21,564 nucleotides of DNA from Phaeoceros laevis (Eukaryota > Anthocerotophyta > Anthocerotopsida > Notothyladales). The notes under the pieces were generated by a model. That model was not told where the DNA came from, searched no databases, and worked only from the letters and a program-made list of their open reading frames with translations. This document shows, in pieces, positions 10,215 through 19,596 of the stretch (positions within the stretch are counted from its first letter, which is position 1; every line of letters begins with the position of its first letter). The stretch lies in the NCBI GenBank assembly GCA_049999765.1, contig JBNGIQ010009578.1, positions 1 to 21,564 of the forward strand, read 5' to 3'. The translations under genes and the position numbers were made by a program.

Positions 10215-10946
10215 ACATCTGGAATTGCCTCTTTACTGATTAGTGGAGGACGTACGGCACATTCGCGTTTCAAGATCCCTATTGGCAGTAATGAAAGCTC
10301 GACATGCAATATTTCTATCAACACTGACCTCGTAGAGCTCATTCGGCAGACCAAACTCATCATTTGGGATGAGGCTCCCATGTTACACCAACATGTTTTC
10401 GAAGCAGTGAATCAAACATTCTGTGATATTATGGGTACGGAGGGCTCCAATGGTACACATGAGAGGCAATTGTTCGGAGGCAAAGTCATGGTTTTCGGAG
10501 GGGATTTTAGGCAAGTTCTCCCTGTCATCCCTAGAGGAGGAAGAGCAGATATTGTTGGTGCTTGCCTTTCTCGCTCCTCTACCCTCTGGCCACAGATGTT
10601 GGTGCGTAAGTTAACTATCAATATGCGACTATGTCGAGATGCCAATGCCCTGGATGTTGAAGAACAAAAGAGGTTTGCAGAATGGCTTTTAAGAGTTGGA
10701 GATGGGATGATTGTGCAAGACCCACCAAATTCTGATAACATACGACTACCTGATGATATGGTCCTCCAAGGGGGTTCGGACATATAACAATTAGTAAACT
10801 TTGTCTACCCAAGGTTACGAGAATATATAGGTAACATAAGTTACTTCACAAAGAGGACTATCCTTGCCTGCAAGAATGATGACGTTTCACAGCTGAATTC
10901 AAAGATATTAGAAGCTTACCCTGAGGAAGGACACACCAAAGGGTAA
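10215..10946 (+). pseudogene. PIF1/Helitron-type DNA helicase fragment, 5'-truncated with an internal stop
   Basis: PIF1-family helicases occur in Helitron rolling-circle transposons (RepHel proteins) and as host genes. Seen: SGIASLLISGGRTAHSRFK, Walker B-type LIIWDEAPM, GGDFRQVLPVI, FAEWLLRVGDG, then after a TAA at 10785-10787 the same frame continues with LVNFVYPRL, TILACKNDDV and LNSKILEAY, which are usual downstream family motifs, until TAA 10944. The Walker A motif (GxxGTGKT) that should lie just upstream is missing, and no Rep nuclease or Helitron ends were found. The open frame can be extended up to ATG 10107, but residues before about 10215 do not look like the family. It is a dead transposon fragment. 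Confidence 0.85.
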
Positions 10947-10954
10947 GCTTCTAA
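10908..10954. repeat. Perfect 14-bp inverted repeat (hairpin) at the end of the helicase fragment
   Basis: Arms ttagaagcttaccc (10908-10921) and gggtaagcttctaa (10941-10954) are perfect complements around a 19-nt loop. The right arm holds the stop codon of the helicase frame. Helitrons carry a hairpin near their 3' end, but the expected CTRR end is not close by. Confidence 0.9.
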
Positions 10955-11045
10955 GTATGTAAAAGTCCTCGGCGCAACTGCCAAGCCTTGTTGGCCTCTG
11001 TAATTTTGGAGCACATCACCATTCTGCCAAGCCTTGTAATCCACC

Positions 11046-11600
11046 ACTCTATAGCTACTAAAAATAATTTTTTAGTAGCTATAGAGTAACTATAATTTTT
11101 TATTTTGCAATGAATTCTTTAAGCAGAATAGATTTAAATAACAGATTAACTTTTTTTTGATTTAACACTGCATTCTTTGAATTCTTTAAGCAGAATAGAT
11201 TTAAATTATTTTTGAAATTTTTTTCTTAATTAGGAGGAAAAGACAACCTGATGCCTACAAATTGTTAGATTACTCATCAAGCATCTAACCCTAATATCAT
11301 GATTTCTTGATTTTTTTTTTGAACTTTTTTTTGAATTCGAGAGTAACTCTATAAAAAGTTCTAGAGTAACTAAAAAAATTATAGTTACTCTATAGTAACT
11401 CTATAGTAACTAAAAAAAATAAAGAATTCATTGCAAAAGAAAAAATTATAGTTATTCTTTTAGAATTATAGTTTTTTAGAAATTATAGTTCTTTTAAAAT
11501 TATAATTACTCTATAGTTTACTCTTTTGCAATGAGGTCTTTAATTTTTTTAGTTACTATAGAGTAACTATAGAGTAACTATAATTTTTTCTTTTGATGTG
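11046..11600. repeat. AT-rich foldback / MITE-like element
   Basis: Two nested inverted structures are present. Arms 11046-11064 and 11069-11087 pair perfectly (19 bp, 4-nt loop). Arms 11084-11121 and 11420-11457 are inverted copies matching at 36 of 38 positions, about 300 bp apart. The word gagtaactataattttt recurs at about 11084 and 11570, and a 29-bp direct repeat (11111-11139 and 11178-11206) lies inside. No coding is seen. This fits a small non-autonomous DNA transposon or several nested ones; target-site duplications could not be fixed. Confidence 0.7.
11111..11206. repeat. 29-bp direct repeat, 67-bp period
   Basis: tgaattctttaagcagaata (continuing to 29 bp) is found at 11111-11139 and 11178-11206, inside the foldback element. 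Confidence 0.9.
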
Positions 11601-11884
11601 TGAGAATATGAGTGTAGAGGGAGAGTGAAGGGCCTACACTAGTTGGCATATGAAGTATTATGAACATGCAATGCTAATTAAATATTCATAATGTGAAAGG
11701 GGTTCGATTTAGCTGGGACGGAGAGTCCCGAGATCCCGAGAAGTGCCGGTCCCTGTCCGGTGAAAAACCGGGGGTGGTCCGAAAATACCGGTCCCCGGAC
11801 CCAAGAGCCGGTGAATCTGAAACCCCAAATCCCCGACCCCCAGGGCTCTTTGTCTCTTTGCTGTCGGACTGCTGCTGCGGGAGG

Positions 11885-14519
11885 ATGGCGGCCATGGCGA
11901 TGCGCGCGGCAGTAGGTGTCGTCAGGCGCTGGCGCTGGCGCGGAGCGGGCGGCGGCGTAATGCTGATCGGGAGGGCTTCGGGGCTTGGAGGGTGTCAGGG
12001 CCGCGGAGCCCTAGGCGGCTTGAAGCCCCAGGGGCTGGAGCTAGAGAAGTTGACTGGCTGGGATGAGGTCCGTGAAGGATTGTCGGAAGTTTGCTGTCAT
12101 TTTGGAATTGAAGGACTTGACTAACAGTGGTGGAAATTGCAGAACGTTATGAGTAGAGGAAGGGAGCTGTTGGAGGACCAGCTGTGGAAGCCATTCGAGA
12201 TGTACCAGATTAGGCATGGCTCCCAGGTGGATTCGCTGGCCAACGCAAAGTCGGATATTGTTGTCAAGCTAGGGTGGGGAGTACTAGCGGGGCTGGATTT
12301 TTAGTCCGAAGTCGTTTGAGGAGGTTGATTGTGACGTAGGCCTTCAAGTTGCTGCAACAAGCCATGGCTCCGTGTGCGCAACTTGAATTCCTGTGACTTC
12401 TGACATCCCTTAAGCACGCACTGCCTCAAGTCCGTCTCGGCCAAGAAGTCTGGCTCCAGGAAGGGCATGTTTGGTTCAATGTGGGGTAGTGGGGGCCATG
12501 TGATGACTGTCTGACACGGAAGTTCACTTTGGTGCAGGCAGGGGACTATGTGGAGGACAGCATCTTCGTCTCTTCTCTGAAGCCGAAGTCCACTTTGGGA
12601 CTGTCTTACGGTTTCGGGACCTTTGCAGTCCATCAGGTCTTATTTCTTCCGTTTTCTGAATTCTATCATTGCCTTCTTGCACCACACCTCAACATGTTGC
12701 TATTCTGGGAAGGAGTATTGGCAGGAAGTTGATGGGAAGCCTACAGATGTTGCTCGTGTGACGTCTGGCATTGGGGTCTCTCTTCACCTTTGTAACTACC
12801 TCGGCTGCCCGCAGCAGATGTTCCAAGGCGCTAGCGTGGACCAGGCGGTGGCACAGTGGCGGTACCAGGCTGTGCATGAGGTGCGTGAAGGGTTGTTGGA
12901 AGTTTGCTGTCATTTTTGGAATTGAAAGACTTGACTACCTGAGGTGGAAATTGCAGAACGTTGTGAGTGGGGGAAGGGAGCTTCTGGACCAGCTGTGGAA
13001 GCCCCAGCTGTGGAAGCCCTTCGAGAAAAACCGGATTAGACAAGGCTCACGGGTGAGTTTGCTGGCCGGTGCGAAGTCAGATATTGTAGTCAAGCTAGGG
13101 TGGGGAGTACTAGCGGGGTTGAATTTCTAGTCTGAAGTTGTTTGAGGAGGTTGATTGTGATGTAGAACAGTCTGGCTCCAGGAAGGGAATTTTTGGTTCG
13201 ATGTGGGGTGTAGAGGTGGTGTGATGACTGTCTGACACGGAAGTTCACGTTGGTGCAGGCAGGGAACTTCGTGCAGAACGGGATCTTCCCTGCTCTGAAG
13301 CCGAAGTTCACTCTGGGACTGTCTCACGGTGGTTTCCGGGGCTTTTCAGTCCAACAGGTCTTATTTTATCTGTTTTCTGAATTCCGTCAGCTCCTCCTTG
13401 CGCTACACCTCAACATATTGCCGGTTGTGGGAAGGAGCATTGGCAGGATGTTGAAGGGAAAAATGATGGCACGGCTATCCACACGCTCACTTACCCTGAT
13501 GGTGCTCAAGCGGTAATAATTTTCATGATAGTAACTTTCATTGTATTTATTGGATACGATCTTTATTGTTGTTTTCACATGATGTTCTCAGCGCCACCTG
13601 GAAGCCATGAAGGGTCTGATGAAGATTCTGAAGCTGGATCCGCCTTCTCAAGACATGATCTTGAGTTCTGTCCAAGCTGCTATTGGATTGGCAGTGTCAA
13701 ATCTTAATGCGAAGCTTTTCGAAGTAAAGGACGAGTTGGTGAAAGTTCAGCGGGACGCCTACATGGAGGCATTGAAGGCCAAGGACGAGGTATTGAAGGC
13801 CAAGGACGAGGCGGTGAAAGTTNNNNNNNNNNGGCGGTGAAAGTTCAGCGGGACGCCTACATGGAGGCATCCCAGGCCAGGCAAGAGGCATTGAAGGCCA
13901 GTCGCGAAGCATCCGCCGCCCGTGAGCAGTTAATTCGCCAGAACCACGACACGGGGTTTTATACGGGCCAACTGCTACGACGAATATACCAGGTACGTCA
14001 CTGTATTTAACATGTATTATGTATTATTTGTTATTTGTCATTTGATATTTGTTATTTTTTATTTATTAAGTTATTGCTTATTTATTATCTGTTATTTATT
14101 ATTTAATTACTAAATATTAACTTCAATATCAACTTAGAATGTTAACTTTAACATGTTGGTTTTTGTTTGTGCAGTATGAGGTGCGAGCAATACCAGAAAT
14201 GGTCTTTGCTTTGTATGTGGGTAATCAGCAGAATTGGTCTCACATTTTGGCTGATCGTCCCAATGCGTACGAGTGTATTTTAGACTCTACTGGGTGGAGA
14301 AATAAGAAATGGAACTCTTCGAAGCAAATGGAGTTCGTCGTCGTGCAGCTGGATGCTGGATACAAAGTCCTTTGTCAACATACCCATCAAGGATCTCATG
14401 ATGGTAAGCTTTATAGGATCCCGACTGGTGTGATAAGTGTTCAGCTTGCGCATGCTTATAAGTGCCTGGCAGAACATGTGTTAAATATTCCTAGTGTAGT
14501 CATAGATTTAGAGAGTTAG
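11885..14519 (+). CDS. Unrecognised multi-exon gene with duplicated exons and a coiled coil (possibly degenerate)
   Basis: I recognise no family. The likely start, ATG 11885, opens an Arg- and Ala-rich N-terminus (MAAMAMRAAVGVVRRWRWRG) resembling an organellar presequence. Exon-like segments follow twice (12065-12745 and 12878-13512), coding for EVREGL.EVCCHFGIE, KSDIVVKLGWGVLAGL, FTLVQAG, LKPK.TLGLS and GKE(Y/H)WQ(E/D)V. Then HTLTYPDGAQA (to 13512) is joined across a 79-nt intron (13513-13591) to exon 13592-13992, a charged helix with repeats LKAKDE and KVQRDAYMEA that should form a coiled coil. A 182-nt intron (13993-14174, GTACGT to TGCAG) leads to the last exon 14175-14519 (YEVRAIPEMVFALYVG to IDLES, stop TAG). 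The first copy has a stop at 12122 and the second a one-base shift near 12915, so the 5' half may be dead. The two 3' introns are the best-supported part. Confidence 0.45.
12065..13465 (+). repeat. Diverged tandem segmental duplication (about 0.7-0.8 kb) inside the unrecognised gene
   Basis: Copy 1 starts at 12065 and copy 2 at 12878 (both gaggt(c/g)cgtgaag), each spanning the same exon series. Copy 2 lacks about 105-130 bp of the intron-like part (copy 1 about 12335-12445). Both copies end in the exon with GKE(Y/H)WQ, after which they diverge. Confidence 0.85.
13823..13832. other. Assembly gap (10 N) flanked by a 13-bp overlap
   Basis: The last 13 bases before the gap (13810-13822, ggcggtgaaagtt) are the same as the first 13 after it (13833-13845). 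If the ends are overlapped, the coiled-coil frame continues without a break, so the gap may hold no missing sequence, or it may hide extra coding repeats. Confidence 0.95.
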
Positions 14520-16024
14520 AGTTTTTAACGCAAATTACAATGGGCGCACAGCCCCTTTTATAGTGTCGGCCGGCGTAAGCCGCAAGCCAGCACCCAAATC
14601 GTATCGGCGATCTCCCAAGCTTTAGTTAACAGGCAGTGCGTCAATACGCGTTTACCCGTTGCTACTCAAGCGTTTTAACTTTTATGCTTTTTACTTCTTT
14701 TTTCCACTATTGAAATCGACCTCTGACAGACCGCACCACGCCAGCGTACGTCGCCGACGGCCTATCACCACAGCCCGTGCCTTTACTTTCACTGCCTTTA
14801 CTTTCACGGCCGCGAGCGGTGGGGGTACCCGGGTGGGGCTAGCTAGCTACGCGTAGGCTAGGAGTAGGAGTGGGGGTTCGATAAAACGGTTTGGCTGCAT
14901 GCATGTGCTCTCATGGATTAGTACTGTCCACAAGGGTTTTGCAAGTGGGACAAGCCCTCTTTGGTGATGTGCTAGCAACACACAATAGTAGTAGTGGGGT
15001 ATGTAGGTGAGAATTTTCTTTCTTTTTGAAGTTGTGGCTAGAAAGTCTTTCCTCTCTATGCATAGGCACATGGGTACATGGCATGCATGGCATGTTGTCA
15101 TTGCACAGCGTGGCCATGACAACATGCCATGCATGTTGTCATGGCCGGTGACCATTCAGGTTACGCCGAGGTACCACCGGCGTCGGGCAGTCTTGGCAAT
15201 ACCTTGGCTCTCGGTCGACCTGTGGCAAAAAGGCACCGTGGTCCGTTGGCCCCCTTCAAAATGCTGAAAACGGTGGAATCTTCTGCTGACTGTAGGGGTT
15301 AGGGTTACGAGAGGTAATCCCGGCCTCCCTCTTCCTGCCCTTCTTGTCTTCTGAGTCAGCGCGAGCCAGGGAGGGCTGGACGGGTTCTCCTTGGGATCTG
15401 CAGACCGCCAGTCGGAGCTGCATTGAGATGCCCGGCTGGCTTTAAGACGCCCGGCTGGCTTTGAGACGCCATCAAGCTTCCATCGATATCGGTGGAGTCT
15501 TTGAATTGTGAGACTGCGTTGCATTGCGCCTCACTGCCGAGATCGTGGTTTCACGGACGAGTGTTCTGGTGGAGGTAATAGGTCTTCATTCGTGTTTGGC
15601 GAGACCACCTCAATTTAATCTGGTTGCACATTTGGCAGGATAGCTCAGCATGATGTCAATTTCTGGTAGATTGCTGTTAAATGTGGCACCTAGCTACTAG
15701 AGGGCAACGCCTTTTCATGACCGGATGAAACCGGCTGTGGGTGCAAACTCACGGTGATTGCCCGATTGCCTAAGTACTTCCAAAATTCTCAAGTAGTTTA
15801 AAATACTCATGTCATTACACTATGTCATTCATTTGAGTAGAGTAATTCAGTACTTTGACTATATGGTTGTATACTTGCCCATTAAATTTTCGGTAAATAG
15901 ATTGAAGCCGAACAAGGCAAGCCAATTCGAACTTGTCCCCGAAATTAAGAGAATGCTTTATGAGTGAATGTTTGTTCCGAGCAGAGACTTCCATTTCCAC
16001 CACAATTTGTACTTCCTAAAAGAT
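14520..16024. other. About 1.5 kb without a recognised gene
   Basis: Short open frames only, none with a family signature. It contains the palindromic cluster at 15082-15146, a short direct repeat gcctttactttcac near 14780-14810, and at 15725-15739 the word atgaaaccggctgtg, which recurs at 18637-18651. A single ggttagggttacg at 15298 is not a telomeric array. Confidence 0.6.
15082..15146. repeat. Three-arm palindromic cluster
   Basis: Arm A 15082-15101 pairs perfectly with A' 15116-15135 (20 bp, 14-nt loop). Overlapping it, 15112-15127 pairs perfectly with 15131-15146 (16 bp, 3-nt loop). The shared core is catgttgtcat and its complement, so the middle segment can pair with either neighbour. 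Confidence 0.9.
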
Positions 16025-18190
16025 CGGAAACATGTCATTCCACGAGGGTATGATAGAACACACTTCATTTCGTAGACAGCATATTTTGCAAGACACAAAA
16101 AAAAGGATTTGCCATGCTTTTGCTCGCAAACAGAGAATTGCAAGACCAACAGTGGATTGCAAACTTTGGACATCCACAACTTGTAGCACACCAACTCATA
16201 TGCAAAATTGGACGGCATATTCACGATCAGCACGTCGAGGAAAATTTTATAGGCCCAATATAAAATGTTGGCACAAAAGCACAAGGATGAGATAGGAATA
16301 GAGTTTCTGCATAAGTTGTATGGGAAGTCCTTGCTTACAACATTTGAGTAGTCACCTCCAAACTCGTTGTCATATTTTATTTTACTTTTATTTTTCCTTG
16401 ATTCCCCATTACTTGCATACCAAGAAAGTTTTGCAAGTGCACCCCTGGAATTTGAGTTTAGGTACTACAAGTACAACAACATGTTTGATTTTCTAGCTAA
16501 AGATTTTGATCAGTGGAACTCCTTGCAAAAAGATGTGCCATAGAAGCAGATGCAATGCACACTCTCCTACTCAAAATTGTCCAACCTCACAAGATTTGCA
16601 TTTTCTAGATTTTGTGCAAGGTAAAGAAGAGGAGTAAAAAAAATCAGAAACATGTGACTTCAAGAAGGCATGATAGAACACACTTTATTTCCTAGACTGC
16701 ATATTTTAAAAGACACCACAAAAAGGATTTGCCATGCTTTGGCTCGCAGACAGGGAAATACAAGGACAATAGTGAATTGCAAACTTTGGCCAGCCACAAC
16801 ATGCAGCACACCAACTCTTATGCAAAAATGAACGTCATATTCACAATCAGCACGTCAAGGACAATTTTATAGGCCCAACGTAAAAATGTTGGCACAAAAG
16901 CACAACGATGAGATAGGAAGAGTTCCGGCATAGATTGTATTAGAAGTCTTTGCTCACAATGAGCAATCACCTCCAAATTTGTTGTCATGTTCTATTTTTC
17001 TTTTATTTTTCCTCCATTTCCCTTCACTTGCATATATGTTTCCAAGTGGAAGTACCAAGAAAGCTTTGTACGTGCACCTCTGGAATTTCAGTATAGGTAC
17101 TACAAGTACAACATCACATTTAATTTTCTATCTCAAGATTTTGGACAGTAGAATTCTTTGCAAAAAAAAATGTCATAGAAGCATATGCAATGCACACTCT
17201 CCAACTCAAAATTGTCCAAGCTAACAAGATTTGCATTTTCTAGATTTTGTGTAAGGTAAAAAAGATGAGTAAAAAAAAAAAAACATGTGATTCCACAAGG
17301 GTATGATACAACACACTTCATTTCGTCAACATCATATTTTTCAAGACACAACAAAAAGGATTTGCCATGCTTTGGCTTGCAGACAGAGAACTGCACGATC
17401 AACAGTGGATTGCAAACTTTGGACAACCACAACTTGCAGCACACCAACTCATATGCAAAAACAAACGGCATATTCACGATCAGCACGTCGAGAAGAATTT
17501 TATAGGCCCAACATAAAAATGTTAGCACCAAAGCACAAAGATGAGATAGGAATAGAGTTATAGCATAAGTTATATTCAAAGTCTTTGCTCATAATGAGCA
17601 ATCACCTCTAAACTTGTTGTCATGTTTTATTTTTCTTTTATTTTTCCTCCATTCCCCTTTACTTGCATAGATGTTTTCAGGTGCAAGTACTAAGAAAGCT
17701 CTGCAAGTGCACCCTTGGAATTTTAGTACAGGTACTATAGGTACAACAACACATTTGATTTTCTAGCTCGAGATTTTGGACAGTAGAATTCTGTTCAAAA
17801 AAGATACGTCATAGAAGCAGATGCAATGCACATTCTCCAACTCAAAACTATTGAATCTGATAAGATTTCCATTTTCTAGATTTTGTGCAAGGTAAAGAAG
17901 AGGAGTAAAAAAAATAAAAAACCTGTGATTTTACAAGGGTATGATAGAATACACTTCAGTTTGTCAGCATTATATTTTGCAAGACATAACAAAAAGGATT
18001 CGCCATGCTTTGGCTTGCAGACAGAGAATTGCAAGACCAACAGTGGATTGCAAACTTTGGACAGCCACAACTTGCAGCATATGCAGAAATGGATAGCATA
18101 TCCACGATCAGCACGTCGAGGAGAATTTTATGGGCCCGACATAAAAATGTTGGCACAAATGCACAAGGATGAGATAGGAACAGAGTTCCA
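16025..18190. repeat. Satellite-like tandem array, unit about 620-640 bp, about 3.4 copies
   Basis: Four head-to-tail copies can be aligned on the word g(t/c)atgata at 16048, 16668, 17301 and 17939, giving spacings of 620, 633 and 638 bp. Each copy also holds ggatttgccatgctttt/ggct, cagtggattgcaaactttgg, atcagcacgtcgag and gagataggaa. The last copy stops near 18190. Open frames of 60-150 codons appear on both strands in each copy but are broken differently, and none has a recognisable domain. It is probably non-coding, or a remnant of an unidentified element. Confidence 0.85.
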
Positions 18191-18263
18191 TTGTTGAAAC
18201 AATTAGATTTGTCCACTTCGTGTACCGTTTTGCAATCATCTATATTTGATGCTGAATTTTGCA

Positions 18264-18527
18264 TTAATGTGTGTCGAGCAACCAATCATCCGGAGCTCCA
18301 AGTTGCACCTCATCTTTGCCATCAAGTTGTGTTGGGAAGGTTACAAGCTCTCGTACTATGCTTTGAATCCTTAATGGCTTTATATGACTCTAACCACTAG
18401 CTGGTGTTCGGGGTGATGATGCACATGAGGTGATAATGATGTTGCTATTATCCACAACTTGAATCAAAGCTTCTAGTGTCTCCCAGACATTTGCAGGATT
18501 GGAGCCCTCCATTAGAACCTTTATCAA
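18264..18527 (-). pseudogene. Possible coding remnant on the minus strand, unidentified
   Basis: Read on the minus strand from 18527, a frame of 45 codons (containing VLMEGSNPANVWETLEAL) meets a TAG at 18390-18392, then continues in the same frame for about 40 codons (including LVTFPTQLDGKDEVQLG and APDDWLLDT) to a TAA at 18264. The composition looks like protein, unlike the AT-rich surroundings, but I cannot name a family. It could be chance. Confidence 0.22.
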
Positions 18528-18620
18528 TTATTTGAAGAATATAGTTAAATAGAGTAAGCCCAAAGGACGGGTCGTACTGAATTTTTATCAACATGATTGT
18601 TGATAAAAAATAAAAAAGAA

Positions 18621-18656
18621 GGACGCGCAACCGGTCATGAAACCGGCTGTGCGTCC
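18621..18656. repeat. Imperfect 15-bp inverted repeat (hairpin)
   Basis: ggacgcgcaaccggt (18621-18635) pairs with accggctgtgcgtcc (18642-18656) at 13 of 15 positions around a 6-nt loop. Part of it (atgaaaccggctgtg) is shared with 15725-15739 on the other side of the satellite array. Confidence 0.8.
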
Positions 18657-18859
18657 TAACTCCCGTGAGCTCGGGCACGCCACTAAGGCCAGCCTTTCAG
18701 GCTCGAGAAGGCCGCCTTCTCGAAGCGGTCTGTGGTGGGAACAATCCCCCACCAGGGCACCCCCATCCCTCGTCCCGAAGTCGATCGCCGCCCGGAAACC
18801 GGGCGGTCCTGGCCAGTCGCGCTAGCTGGCGCTCTTGAGGAATTTCTTGACCGACAATT

Positions 18860-19039
18860 GATGCGGTGGCGCAAGCTATGGTGGGAGCGCTGTGGGCCTT
18901 TGTGACAGACTACACCACCAAGCAGTCGGTGATCGAGCAGGTGACAGCGCCGGGGAACCCAGGTCTCTTCTACCTCCTGGCTGTGGCGCAGGTCATCGCC
19001 TACGCGTCCCTGGTCCCTGCTGGGGTCCAAAACCGTTGA
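18860..19039 (+). pseudogene. Possible fragment of an early-light-induced / LHC-superfamily protein (last helix)
   Basis: The frame from 18851 to TGA 19037-19039 reads DAVAQAMVGALWAFVTDYTT, then KQSVIEQVTAPGNPG and LFYLLAVAQVIAYASLVP. The arrangement (AMVG helix, K/GQSV.EQ, then a second hydrophobic helix ending ASLVP) resembles the C-terminal third helix region of ELIPs, thylakoid pigment-binding stress proteins. The usual ExxNxR chlorophyll-binding residues before AMVG are not conserved here, and no other ELIP helices or transit peptide are nearby, so this would be an isolated exon or relic. The family call is from memory of the pattern and is moderate at best. Confidence 0.4.
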
Positions 19040-19510
19040 TGCCCCATCGCGTTAGTGGTGCGCCATTGCAGGTGGAGCCGGGCCTTCCTTCTCACCTTGC
19101 AAGCGAGCAGCTGCTTCAATCAGCAGAGATGGAAGTGGAATTCTCCTTCAACCATGGCCAGCAGGTCGGCATCAATTACGCTCTCAATCAGAGTCCTGCT
19201 GAAGATAGTACGCGAAGGGTTTCCATGGGCGCCCCAAATAGCCCTTGTGCCTGCTTGGATTAGCAAGGAACCCAACACAATACAAGCAATCTCGAGAACA
19301 CCCCCACAATCTTCCCCGCTCCTCATCTGCACGATGGATGGGGGCACCGACGCAGGCAGCCAAATACGTTCGAAGCCTGCCAGAAACGAAGCTAGATGGA
19401 GTATGCAGCAGCTATGGCGGCCTGACGGGAACGAAGCGGGGAGTCCCGGCAGCAGGAGGGGCAGCAACCCTCCCGGCCCGTCGCTAGGGCTGCTCAGCCG
19501 GTCGCCTGCC
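19040..19510. other. No recognised gene between the ELIP-like fragment and the repeat block
   Basis: Long frames are open on both strands here (a minus-strand one of 220 codons spans 19782-19120, a plus-strand one of 160 codons spans 19055-19537). They overlap each other in GC-rich sequence and cover the tandem repeat. Neither shows a domain I recognise, so I leave both uncalled. Confidence 0.5.
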
Positions 19511-19596
19511 AGCAAAGCGTGCCACGACTCCACGTGACGGTGTGACGTGGAGTAGCAAAGCGTGCCACGATTCCACGTGACGGTGTGACGTGGAGT
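19511..19596. promoter_or_regulatory. 43-bp tandem duplication carrying four ACGT-core sites upstream of the ROCO start
   Basis: Units 19511-19553 and 19554-19596 differ at one base. Each holds a G-box CACGTG (19531-19536; 19574-19579) and a TGACGTGG element (19543-19550; 19586-19593), arranged as an inverted repeat within the unit (tccacgt ... acgtgga). ACGT cores are the classic binding sites of plant bZIP factors (and CACGTG also of bHLH). The block ends 378 bp before ATG 19975, and a further TGACGTC lies at 19745-19751. The repeat is certain; the regulatory role is inferred. Confidence 0.5.

Noticed and set aside
9815-10243. Plus-strand frame upstream of the helicase as its possible N-terminus
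   Set aside because: It contains no Walker A or helicase motif and is in a different frame from the helicase segment.
12301-12633. Minus-strand frame in the duplicated block
   Set aside because: A similar frame recurs at the matching place in the second copy (13127-13327), but the plus strand has the better exon pattern.
14866-14890. ggttcgat words at about 11700 and 14874 as tRNA T-arms
   Set aside because: No acceptor, D or anticodon arms fit around them.
15296-15312. Telomere-like ggggttagggtta
   Set aside because: Only a single TTAGGG, and plant telomeres use TTTAGGG arrays; chance.
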